Shown one piece after another: positions 1 through 7,843 of a stretch of DNA of 64,000 bases; positions within the stretch are counted from its first letter, which is position 1, and every line of letters starts with the position of its first letter. A model generated the notes under the pieces. That model saw only the letters and a program-made list of their open reading frames with translations. It was not told the origin of the DNA and did no database searches. A program made the translations under genes and the position numbers. Origin of the DNA: Pelagimonas sp050633425 (GTDB lineage Bacteria > Pseudomonadota > Alphaproteobacteria > Rhodobacterales > Rhodobacteraceae); assembly GCF_050633425.1 (NCBI RefSeq), contig NZ_JBOEGM010000002.1, forward strand, positions 186,001 to 250,000, read 5' to 3'.

Positions 1-369
1 ATATTCCAAACCTTCCTTTTCCAGATCGGTCGACGGAGCGTTTTGTTTGTTGATTGGCCACAGAGACAGGAGTGAATAGGAAAATGCATCGGTTTCTTCG
101 GCAACCATTTCGGCCCCAAAACGGAACATTTGGGCGGGCAGAACCAGCGCTTTGTCGTCGACGAAATGCTCAGAGGCGGTGATGACCTTTTCCTTAACAG
201 CCAGGCGGTTAACCACCATGCGGGTGTATACTGTGCGGTCCGAGGACATCACCAAATGCAAGAGATCCGCGACCTCTTGAAACTCCATTTCGGCCGAGGC
301 GGATGTGCCGCCTAGGGCCATTGCACCGCACAAAACTGCGGCTTTGATTTTTTTGGTATAGCTGGTCAT
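1..369 (-). CDS. Exported Tll0287-like (DUF3365) protein, 3' end outside window
   Basis: About 123 residues are visible. The ATG at 369 is preceded by a good ribosome site (CAGGAGACC). An N-terminal signal peptide (lysines, then a hydrophobic AAVLCGAMALGG stretch ending in ASA) predicts export to the periplasm. The mature part reads like a Tll0287/DUF3365 haem-sensor domain, with a PAQMF segment and a SLWPINKQNAP segment where that family has its PL-P and N-APDxFE blocks. Family knowledge: such domains are periplasmic, PAS-like and often bind haem. No CxxCH is seen in the visible part, but the protein continues beyond base 1. It follows the multihaem cytochrome gene on the same strand by about 50 bases, so it probably belongs to that operon. 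The role as a haem redox or sensor partner is inferred. Confidence 0.6.
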   Translation of the reverse strand, partial: MTSYTKKIKAAVLCGAMALGGTSASAEMEFQEVADLLHLVMSSDRTVYTRMVVNRLAVKEKVITASEHFVDDKALVLPAQMFRFGAEMVAEETDAFSYSLLSLWPINKQNAPSTDLEKEGLEY

Positions 370-419
370 AACTAGGTCTCCTGTTGCGTTATGAGTGGCA
401 GGATGCGTGGGCCGTCCGG

Positions 420-1886
420 TCATTGGTTGGCGCCGTGTTCGGACGGTTCCACGCGTTTTTGCGCCCAATCGATGCTGTCGATGTGGCGAATGGGTTGCCC
501 GGTGAAATTGGACGAGATCAGCGCAGGATCGGCCAAGGCATCAATGGCAAAGCCAAGCCCGTGGCAGTCTAGACAGACAGATCGGATCATCTTTTCATTC
601 GGACGAAGATTGTCGTTTTGGTTGTGATTGGTCAGCGCAAAACCCTTCTTTTCGGTTTGCGCCATGTGGCAGGTCGCACAGGTCACGCCGCTGCCTGCGG
701 GTGCGGCCCCGGACATTTCAGCCTGCCACAGGCTGTGGTGGGGGCTGTTTTCATAGGCTTGGCTGTGGTCATCGGAATGACAGGTCAAACAGGCGGTAAC
801 TGCTGTGTGTTGGGGCTCTTCGCGGTGAGGGAGGTGACAAGAATTGCAGGTCATGCCTTGGCCATGAGCGTCTTGAGACAGTTCAACACGCGCCTCGTCT
901 GTGGTCATCGTGCGCGGAGGTCCTGGATCGTCCAGATAGGTTTCGATGGCTGAAATCAAAACTTCAGGCGCGTCCGGCCAGCCAAGTTTCTTTAGCCGCT
1001 TTTCAGCGTCACGTGGTTTTGAGATTTTGGAATGGCCACGCATCCCATGCCGCCCCAGCGAAAAACTCTTGGCCGCCCCCTTGTGGCAATCGGCACAAAC
1101 AGCCTGATCGGGATGATCTGTCCATTCGGTGAGTTCAGGCGCATGACAGTTTTGGCAGGTGACCTCTGCTGCCGCATGGGCCGATGCCGCCCAATCGTGG
1201 TTGATGTCATCGGTTTCTGACGGGGCCGAGATAGATGCGAGATAAGTCGAAATTTCTTGCTCATCGACGGCTCGTGGCACGCTAGGCAAGGCTGCCGCCG
1301 CGATGATTGGCGTGTCCGTGAGCCAGCCTGTTTTGGCGTGTTTGACCAAAAAGTCTTCATATAACGCGCGGTTGTCATGGTAGTTGTGACACCCCGCAGA
1401 GGCACAGGTATCAAATGTCAGATCAGCGTGGCTTTCACGATCTTTTCGAATGTCCTGTTCACCTTCGGAATGGCAGGCAATGCAGAAATCCCCCTGCAAG
1501 GTCAGCATCATAGGTTCTGTTTGCTCGGGAAGGTGTTCTGCGTGGCAGGTGGTGCAAAATCGCCCGTCGACATCCTCCCAATAGGCGGCCATGCGCGGAT
1601 TGGTGAATTTCTTTTTTGGGTGGCTGTCATCGCCTGCCTTGAGTTCGTCTTTGTGGCAGGTCAGGCAGGTCTTGTTGATGGATTTTTTGACCTTGGCTTG
1701 GGATTCAAAGGGCTTGGCGGTGTGGCAAGTCTCACATGAAATCTCAAGCTGATGATGGGCTCCGGCTGATTGTCCGGGCAACAAAACGGTTCGGTCGCCA
1801 CCGATGTATAGGGTGGCAAAGACTGCGCTTGCCGTGAGGGCGGTCAGCACCATCCATAGCGTCCAGAGTAAGGCGGTCCGTGACAT
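420..1886 (-). CDS. Membrane-anchored multihaem cytochrome c, 11 predicted haem sites
   Basis: 488 residues. The start at 1886 follows a TGAGGGAGG ribosome site; a longer reading to 2192 lacks one and runs through the upstream gene. Residues about 5-28 form one transmembrane anchor, and the rest should lie in the periplasm. I count ten CxxCH motifs (CETCH, CLTCH, CTTCH, CIACH, CQNCH, CADCH, CNSCH, CLTCH, CATCH, CLDCH) plus one unusual CX4CH (CASAGCH), so up to 11 c-type haems. Many further histidines could be distal ligands. The gene starts 11 bases after the FAD/haem b fusion gene, so the two are almost certainly co-transcribed. The likely role is accepting electrons from that membrane protein. 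The terminal acceptor (nitrite, NO, hydroxylamine, metal or other) cannot be told from sequence. Confidence 0.85.
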   Translation of the reverse strand: MSRTALLWTLWMVLTALTASAVFATLYIGGDRTVLLPGQSAGAHHQLEISCETCHTAKPFESQAKVKKSINKTCLTCHKDELKAGDDSHPKKKFTNPRMAAYWEDVDGRFCTTCHAEHLPEQTEPMMLTLQGDFCIACHSEGEQDIRKDRESHADLTFDTCASAGCHNYHDNRALYEDFLVKHAKTGWLTDTPIIAAAALPSVPRAVDEQEISTYLASISAPSETDDINHDWAASAHAAAEVTCQNCHAPELTEWTDHPDQAVCADCHKGAAKSFSLGRHGMRGHSKISKPRDAEKRLKKLGWPDAPEVLISAIETYLDDPGPPRTMTTDEARVELSQDAHGQGMTCNSCHLPHREEPQHTAVTACLTCHSDDHSQAYENSPHHSLWQAEMSGAAPAGSGVTCATCHMAQTEKKGFALTNHNQNDNLRPNEKMIRSVCLDCHGLGFAIDALADPALISSNFTGQPIRHIDSIDWAQKRVEPSEHGANQ

Positions 1887-1897
1887 TCTATCCTCCC

Positions 1898-3907
1898 TCA
1901 AAACGCATAGCTGGTGAGAACATGGGCGAGGATCAAAACCGGAAGCGGCCAGACCGCGAGGATATGCAGCCAAGTCGGCAACCGCCGTGCCGGCTTTCTG
2001 GCCGATCCGATCCGTTTGGCGCGCAGCACATGGTCGCCGCCCGTCGCGAGGCCCGAAACCGCACCGAGGATCAATGTGAGCACAAAGGCCACAAACAGCA
2101 TCAGGTTCAAATTGCTGCCAGCGCGCAGGCCGGTATGGGCCAGCAAACCCAGTGCCGCCAAACCTCCGACTGCGAGATGAACCAAGCGCCACCCGTCATA
2201 GGCCCCGAACCGATCCATGATCCGAATGCGCTTGCGCAAGCCGATCAGCATCGCGGTGAGTGTTGTCCCGAGGAGAATAAAACCGGTCCACTGCCGTATG
2301 ATATTGTCTTGCCAGAGCCACTCTCGCAGGCTCTGCGCGTCAAAATTCTGGGGATATGGGATGCGTGGGGCCACGCCCAGCACCAGCGCCGCCAAGGCCG
2401 CAAGGCCGGACGTCCAAAGGATGGCTCGGTGAAGCCGAACTGGTTCTGGCGGTCCCCCGGCTGCCACCAGCTCTTGCAAGATCGGGAGGCACGAGCCGCA
2501 AACCTTGCCCGCACCGGTTGCGTTTCCCAATGCTTCGGGTGTTTTGGCACCCTCGGACATGGCAGTCCGCAACCTCTCACATGTCACACCGGTGCAATTG
2601 CAAACCGTTGCCGCGTCGGCCATTTGCGAAATGTCTTCATCGCCGTCTTGCCAAAACTGACCATAGCGCAAGAACCGAAAAACCATCCAAGGGTACAGGG
2701 TTGCCCCTTGTTGAATCGCGCTTTGTACGCGGCTGGCTTGGCTCCAGGCACCAACGCCAATGGCACCGACCAGCTTGCCCTGGCGGACAAAGACCCGGCG
2801 GTACAGATTGCCTTCGGTCCAAACATGGCTGCGCGTATGGGCTGCGACTTCTAGCTGTTCCACCTCGCCGACGGAAAACACTTCGGCCCCGATGACCTTG
2901 AGCTTGGTTGCGGGAACGGCGCGCGTGTATGATTTGGTGTCTCCGAGAATCTGCGCCACGGCCACGTCGGCCTGTTCAAATCCTGGCCCAACCAACCCTT
3001 GCATGACCTGATCATGTTCGGCGCATTCCCCAATGGCGAAAATATCCGGGTCAGCGGTTCGCATTGTGTCATCGACAACGATGCCGCGCCCAAATGGCAG
3101 TTTTGCACGCTGGGCTAGCTCGATATTGGCGCGAACACCTGTGCAAACGATCACGGTGTCACAGGGCAATTCGCTACCGTCATTGAGCTGAATAGCAGTG
3201 ACCCGATCCTCGCCGCAGATTTCTTTGACCGCCACACCGGTTTTGACCGTGACCCCCAATGCGGAAATTTCCTGCATCAACAGAGCGCCCGCTTCGGTAT
3301 CAAGCTGGCGTGGCATCACCCGGTTTTCATGTTCAACAACAGTGACGTTGACTTGGCGGCGTTGCATTCCGCGCGCCGCTTCGAGCCCAAGCAAGCCCCC
3401 GCCAATGATCACGACCCGTCGTGCGCTGATGCTCCGCGCCAAAAGCGCCGATGCGTCTGCCGCTGAGCGGAAGGTAAAAACACCTGACAGATCTTTGCCC
3501 GGTATGCCGGGGATATTGGCCCGCGACCCGGTGGCGATGATAAGCCTGTCATAGGGCCAAACTTGGCCATCGGCGGTGCGCACCAGCTTTTGATCACGGT
3601 TAATATCCATCGCCCGCAATCCTGTCTTCAGGGTGAGGTTTGCCTTTGACGCTGTCAGATCAGGAGATGTAATTTCGCCGAACTGCACATCTCCGGCCAA
3701 TAGCGGCGTCAGCTTGACCCGGTTATAGGGTTCAAATGCCTCGGTAGATAAAAGCGTAACTTCGACGTTTTTTGCAGATGCAGCAAGGCTTGCTGCCGCA
3801 CGCGCGCCCACGGGGCCACCGCCGATGACAACCACGCGAAGCGGCTGGCTGTGGGGGGACGTTACTGTAAGGTCGCGCATCTGCTGTGTTGTCATTTTTC
3901 GCACCAT
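1898..3907 (-). CDS. FAD oxidoreductase-BFD [2Fe-2S]-dihaem membrane fusion protein
   Basis: 669 residues from 3907; an ATG at 3895 is an alternative, and neither has a strong ribosome site. Residues about 20-330 are a class-I pyridine-nucleotide disulfide oxidoreductase domain of the NirB/rubredoxin-reductase type, with GGGPVGARAA (FAD) and GGGLLGLEAA (NAD(P)H) loops. A BFD-type [2Fe-2S] domain follows at about 430-485 with four cysteines (VCNCTG and KVCGSC). Residues about 500-669 hold four or five hydrophobic helices. Two helices carry His-X13-His pairs (H577/H591 and H648/H662), the spacing used by dihaem cytochrome b and ferric-reductase/NOX membrane domains. Siroheme and NirB C-terminal domains are absent, so this is not assimilatory nitrite reductase. 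Inferred path: NAD(P)H to FAD to FeS to haem b to the periplasmic cytochrome encoded next. I do not know a named family for the whole fusion. Confidence 0.8.
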   Translation of the reverse strand: MVRKMTTQQMRDLTVTSPHSQPLRVVVIGGGPVGARAAASLAASAKNVEVTLLSTEAFEPYNRVKLTPLLAGDVQFGEITSPDLTASKANLTLKTGLRAMDINRDQKLVRTADGQVWPYDRLIIATGSRANIPGIPGKDLSGVFTFRSAADASALLARSISARRVVIIGGGLLGLEAARGMQRRQVNVTVVEHENRVMPRQLDTEAGALLMQEISALGVTVKTGVAVKEICGEDRVTAIQLNDGSELPCDTVIVCTGVRANIELAQRAKLPFGRGIVVDDTMRTADPDIFAIGECAEHDQVMQGLVGPGFEQADVAVAQILGDTKSYTRAVPATKLKVIGAEVFSVGEVEQLEVAAHTRSHVWTEGNLYRRVFVRQGKLVGAIGVGAWSQASRVQSAIQQGATLYPWMVFRFLRYGQFWQDGDEDISQMADAATVCNCTGVTCERLRTAMSEGAKTPEALGNATGAGKVCGSCLPILQELVAAGGPPEPVRLHRAILWTSGLAALAALVLGVAPRIPYPQNFDAQSLREWLWQDNIIRQWTGFILLGTTLTAMLIGLRKRIRIMDRFGAYDGWRLVHLAVGGLAALGLLAHTGLRAGSNLNLMLFVAFVLTLILGAVSGLATGGDHVLRAKRIGSARKPARRLPTWLHILAVWPLPVLILAHVLTSYAF

Positions 3908-4122
3908 AATAAAGTATTAGGTCGAATAACTGGCGGCCATTCCATGCGGAAAGACCACCTGAATCCTTTGGGTGTCCGTAAACATCATTGTCACATCAGC
4001 GGATGGCGCCGTTGCCAGCCTGAGAAGATTTTTGCAGGCAATGCTGCAGGTGCAAAGTGATTTTTTGAGGAAGCTGCTGCTTGATTGGATAGCTGCCTGC
4101 CAAATTTGGGTAGATGCTAAAA

Positions 4123-4153
4123 ATTAATCATTCATCCAAAGTGAATGATTAAT
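4123..4153. promoter_or_regulatory. Perfect 12-bp inverted repeat between nsrR-like gene and redox operon
   Basis: ATTAATCATTCA and its exact reverse complement are separated by 7 bases. This lies in the 327-base gap that separates the Rrf2/NsrR-like gene from the redox operon, all on the minus strand. A dyad of two 12-base arms fits an Rrf2-family operator. On the minus strand the second arm is followed by a short T run, so a weak terminator for the regulator gene is the alternative. The rest of the gap shows no further clear signal; the segment next to 3907 is AT-rich (TAATACTTTATTAT) and could hold the promoter. Confidence 0.5.
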
Positions 4154-4234
4154 CTCTGCGCTGGGTTTGGATGGTGCGCAGGGGTGTGGATGGTGTGGGA
4201 AGGGCAGATTTCTGTCCATCTCGCCAGATTGGTG

Positions 4235-4663
4235 TCACGAATGTGCGCTCAAAAGCTTGCGTGACAGCGAATCGGAGCCACTGTCGCAAACCTGTTGGAG
4301 CGTGTAGCGATCAAGGCTGTTGAAAAAGGCCATTTGCGCCTCTTTCAGGATGCAGATCAAACCGCAATCTGGGGCCAGGATACAAGATGAGCAATCAACC
4401 ATGGCTGAATTGCCTTCGGTATGTCTGACGATCTGTCCAACAGTAATGTCCCTGGCTGGGGCGGACAGCCGCAAACCGCCAGATCGTCCACGAACGGACG
4501 TCAATATGCCGGCTCCAACCAGATCAGTGGCCAGTTTCATGACGTTGCCACGCGGAATGGCGTAGGTGTCCACAATCTCGGAAATCGAGACCAGCCGGTC
4601 TTGATGTAGCGCGAGGTATAAGCAGACGCGCAAGGCGTAATCCGAATATCGAGTCAGTTTCAT
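4235..4663 (-). CDS. nsrR: Rrf2-family regulator, NsrR-like
   Basis: 142 residues starting MKLTRYSDYALR, the usual N terminus of NsrR/Rrf2 proteins; a 28-residue longer reading was dropped. A winged helix-turn-helix occupies residues about 1-75, with the SVRGRSGGLRL wing. The cysteines that ligate the Fe-S cluster in this family are present at C91, C94, C100 and C104 (segment CSSCILAPDCGLIC followed by ILKEA). NsrR is a nitric-oxide-sensing repressor whose cluster is destroyed by NO. The gene lies directly upstream of the multihaem redox operon in the same direction, which suggests it controls that operon. IscR or RirA relatives are less likely given the ILKEA block after the last cysteine. 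Confidence 0.75.
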   Translation of the reverse strand: MKLTRYSDYALRVCLYLALHQDRLVSISEIVDTYAIPRGNVMKLATDLVGAGILTSVRGRSGGLRLSAPARDITVGQIVRHTEGNSAMVDCSSCILAPDCGLICILKEAQMAFFNSLDRYTLQQVCDSGSDSLSRKLLSAHS

Positions 4664-4791
4664 GGCCGGTGATGTGTCTTGGCTGCGTTGTGTGAAATCC
4701 TGCTGAGCGTAACGCGCCAGGGTTCCCGACCTCAAGAGAGGGAACACAAAGCGGCGTTTTTATCGGGCCGTGACCATCTTTTTCGCGCGCC

Positions 4792-7725
4792 TCAACGTGG
4801 CTTTGCCTCTTTTCCAAGCGTGTTAGGGGCACCGGGTGTTAAAAGCGAGCGCAATAATCCGACGGGATGGCTGCGCAGGCTTAGGCGGGTGGCGACATAG
4901 TCCTCGACCACTTCCTCACCCAAGGTGATTTCGGGCAGATTGGGGGCGGGTTCCTGAACCGCTTCACCGTCTATGTCCTGTGCAAACAAGGGGAGTTCGG
5001 GCCCTTTGATAAGCGATTTGGTTTCCCACAGGGCTTCGCGTCGGGAGTGACCCGTGGCCGCAAAGGCTCCGGCTTCGGCAAGGCGGGTCAAGATGTCCGG
5101 GCCCAACCCGGCCTTGCGCCAGACGTCGCGCACAGAGAGATAACCATTGCCGCGCGCGGCGGTGATCCATGTGGCATCCTCCTCGCTCAGGCCTTTGATC
5201 TGGCGAAACCCGAGGCGCAGCGCAAGGCCGCCCTTGTCATCAGGCTCCATCATATTGTCCCAATAGCTGGCATTGATACAGATCGGGCGCACATCGACCC
5301 CATGTTCGCAGGCGTCTCGTACGATCTGGGCCGGAGCGTAGAATCCCATGGGCTGGGAGTTGAGCAAGGCGCAGGCAAAAATGCCCGGATGGTGGCATTT
5401 GATCCAGGCCGAGGCATAGACCAGCAAGGCAAAGCTGGCCGCGTGGCTTTCGGGAAAGCCATAGGAACCAAACCCTTCGATCTGTGAAAAACATCGGGCG
5501 GCAAAGTCGTCTTCATAGCCATTCTTGCGCATGCCGCGCATAAACAGGGTGCGGAACTCCGAGACATTGCCATGTTTCTTGAACGTGGCAAGCGAGCGGC
5601 GCAAGCGGTCGGCTTCGGTGGGGGTAAAGCCCGCGCCGATGATGGCGATCTGCATGGCTTGTTCCTGAAACAAGGGCACCCCCATTGTTTTTCCCAGCAC
5701 CGCGCCAAGTTCATCCGACGGAAAGGTGACCTCTTCTTCACCATTGCGGCGGCGGATGTAGGGATGAACCATGTCGCCTTGGATTGGGCCGGGGCGGATG
5801 ATGGCGACTTCGATGACAAGATCATAGAAATTTCGTGGTTTCATGCGCGGCAGAAAGTTCATCTGCGCACGGGATTCGACCTGAAACACCCCGATACTAT
5901 CGGCATTACACAGCATGTCGTAAACGCGCGGATCCTCTTGCGGGAGGGTGGCGAGCGTGTGTTGTGGCCCGTGATGACGGGCGATCAGATCAAAGGCTTT
6001 GCGAATACAGGTGAGCATGCCGAGGCTGAGCACATCGACCTTGAGAATGCCAAGCGCGTCGATGTCATCCTTATCCCAACAGATGACCGTGCGGCCTTCC
6101 ATGCTGGCGTTTTCGATGGGGACTAGCTCATCAAGCCGACCCTCGGTGACAATGAAACCGCCAACATGTTGGCTCAGATGGCGCGGGAAGCCGATGATTT
6201 CATGGACCAGCTCCAGCGTCAGTTGCAGTCGCCGGTCATTGGGATCAAGGCCGATTTCACGCATGCGGCTCTCTTCAAGCCCTTGGGCCGAAAAGAACCC
6301 CCAGAGTTGTGATGACAGCGCGCCAATGGTGTCTTGGGATAGGCCCATGGCAGTGCCGACTTCGCGGATTGCGCGCTTGCCGCGATAGTGGATGACCGTC
6401 GCACAAAGCCCGGCGCGGTGACGCCCGTAGCGTTCATAGATGTGCTGGATGACTTCTTCGCGGCGTTCATGTTCGAAATCTACATCAATATCGGGTGGCT
6501 CATCCCGCGCCTCTGAGACGAAGCGTTCGAAGACCATAGTGCCGATCTCGGGGGAAACCGAGGTGACGCCAAGGCAGTAGCAAACGACGGAATTGGCTGC
6601 CGATCCACGCCCTTGGCAGAGGATATCGCGGGAGCGGGCAAAGGCGACGATGTCGCGCACTGTCAGGAAATAGGGTTCGTAGTTGAGTTTGCCGATCAGG
6701 GTGAGTTCGTGTTCGAGCATGTTGTGCACCCGCTCTGGGGCGCCATGTGGGTAGCGCCAGCGCAGACCTTCGAGAGCGAGGCGGCGCAACCGACCGGAAG
6801 GGGTTTCGCTTGCGGTGATTTCGGAGGGGTATTCGTAGCGCAGTGAGGCAAGGTCAAATTGGCAGGTCTCGGCAAGATCAGCAGCGCGGGTTACCGCAGC
6901 GGCATGCGGGCCAAGGATTTTGCGCATTTCTGCTTCGGAGCGCAGGCGCTGTTCGCCATTTGCAAAGGTCCCGCGGCCAAGGTTTTCAACGCGCGTGCTT
7001 GTGCGGATGGCGGTGAGCACGTCGGCAAGGCGGCGGCGACGGCCATGATGCATACGCGGCGCGGCGCTGGCGATTGTCGGGATATTTAGGGCTTTGGCCA
7101 GATCAGCATGGGTGTCAAAGCGCAGGGCGTCCTGACCGTCATAGCGGGGAGAGAGCGCGAGATAAGTGTTTTGGGGGAGGCGGCGCGTCAGCTGTCGTGC
7201 CTGACGCAGCCAGGCATGCGCGCCGCCCGGCGGATGTTGCGCCTGTGGGGGCGGGTGTAGGATCAGGCCTAGCCCGCTCAGATCGTCCGGGAAGTCGGAG
7301 AGGTGGAGGGTGCAGCTGCCCTTGTCGGCGCGCAACCGTCCGGTGGACAGGAGGCGGCAAAGGGTGGCCCAGCCTTGGCGGGTGGCGGTGAGGGCGGTGG
7401 CCTCTATCCCTTCGGCAAAGCAGAGGCGGGCGGCGGGGATCAGGCGTGGAGTGTTGCGAATGTGAAGTGAGCGGGGTTTGGGCAGATGCGGTGGCGCTGC
7501 TGGGCCGATGGGGCCATGACGTGCTTCGGTTTCGGTGCGTTCGGTGATTTGGCGGGCAATGTCGCGCATTTTGGTATGGGCCCGCACGATGCCTGCGACG
7601 GAGTTCACATCAGATATGGCAATGGCGCTGATGCCGATCAGGGCGGCACGGTTCATGTACTCCTCGGGGTGGGAGGCCCCGGTGAGGAAGGTAAAGTTGG
7701 AGGTGATGCACAGCTCGGCGAACAT
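4792..7725 (-). CDS. dnaE2: Error-prone DNA polymerase DnaE2, C-terminally short
   Basis: 977 residues starting MFAELCITSNFTFLTGASHPEEY, which matches the conserved DnaE2 N terminus; the open frame extends upstream to 7890 but that part is not family-like. A PHP domain is followed by the PolIII-alpha catalytic core with DIDVDFEHERREE (about residues 410-425) and KVDVLSLGMLT (about 558), so the catalytic aspartates are kept. DnaE2 is the translesion polymerase of the SOS mutasome, normally working with ImuA and ImuB. The reading frame stops soon after the SHPVGLLR segment, where family members (usually nearly 1,100 residues) continue into an OB-fold domain. Only about 128 bases separate the stop from nsrR, too few to encode the missing part in another frame. 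imuA and imuB are not in this window. Confidence 0.9.
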   Translation of the reverse strand: MFAELCITSNFTFLTGASHPEEYMNRAALIGISAIAISDVNSVAGIVRAHTKMRDIARQITERTETEARHGPIGPAAPPHLPKPRSLHIRNTPRLIPAARLCFAEGIEATALTATRQGWATLCRLLSTGRLRADKGSCTLHLSDFPDDLSGLGLILHPPPQAQHPPGGAHAWLRQARQLTRRLPQNTYLALSPRYDGQDALRFDTHADLAKALNIPTIASAAPRMHHGRRRRLADVLTAIRTSTRVENLGRGTFANGEQRLRSEAEMRKILGPHAAAVTRAADLAETCQFDLASLRYEYPSEITASETPSGRLRRLALEGLRWRYPHGAPERVHNMLEHELTLIGKLNYEPYFLTVRDIVAFARSRDILCQGRGSAANSVVCYCLGVTSVSPEIGTMVFERFVSEARDEPPDIDVDFEHERREEVIQHIYERYGRHRAGLCATVIHYRGKRAIREVGTAMGLSQDTIGALSSQLWGFFSAQGLEESRMREIGLDPNDRRLQLTLELVHEIIGFPRHLSQHVGGFIVTEGRLDELVPIENASMEGRTVICWDKDDIDALGILKVDVLSLGMLTCIRKAFDLIARHHGPQHTLATLPQEDPRVYDMLCNADSIGVFQVESRAQMNFLPRMKPRNFYDLVIEVAIIRPGPIQGDMVHPYIRRRNGEEEVTFPSDELGAVLGKTMGVPLFQEQAMQIAIIGAGFTPTEADRLRRSLATFKKHGNVSEFRTLFMRGMRKNGYEDDFAARCFSQIEGFGSYGFPESHAASFALLVYASAWIKCHHPGIFACALLNSQPMGFYAPAQIVRDACEHGVDVRPICINASYWDNMMEPDDKGGLALRLGFRQIKGLSEEDATWITAARGNGYLSVRDVWRKAGLGPDILTRLAEAGAFAATGHSRREALWETKSLIKGPELPLFAQDIDGEAVQEPAPNLPEITLGEEVVEDYVATRLSLRSHPVGLLRSLLTPGAPNTLGKEAKPR

Positions 7726-7736
7726 ACAGGTAGTAT

Positions 7737-7751
7737 ATTCATGTTTTGTTC
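7737..7751 (-). promoter_or_regulatory. LexA (SOS) box upstream of dnaE2
   Basis: The plus strand reads ATTCATGTTTTGTTC, that is ATTC-N7-GTTC. The alphaproteobacterial LexA operator is GTTC-N7-GTTC, so 7 of 8 defined bases match. It ends 11 bases before the dnaE2 start, and dnaE2 is a classical SOS gene. LexA repression from a site overlapping the promoter is inferred. Confidence 0.7.
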
Positions 7752-7787
7752 TGATTTGGAGTCTGAAATCTGACACGGGCGCGACGG

Positions 7788-7808
7788 CGATTTTTCGGCG
7801 AAAAATCG
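7788..7808. repeat. AT-rich hairpin repeat, copy 1
   Basis: CGATTTTTC, loop GGC, then the exact complement GAAAAATCG. It sits in the gap between the end of the sit operon and dnaE2. Near-identical hairpins lie at 51005-51023 and 56055-56075, with a looser relative at 63573-63592. It could act as a terminator for the metal-transport operon, or be a dispersed repeat. Confidence 0.6.
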
Positions 7809-7843
7809 TATTCCCGGTGGGGAAAGTTGAACAAACCAGACGG

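Noticed and set aside
1887..2192. A longer N terminus for the multihaem cytochrome
   Set aside because: It overlaps the FAD fusion gene and lacks a ribosome site; the ATG at 1886 has a strong one.
4524..4832. A possible shifted DnaE2 tail between dnaE2 and nsrR
   Set aside because: The frame does not encode OB-fold-like sequence, and the space is too short.
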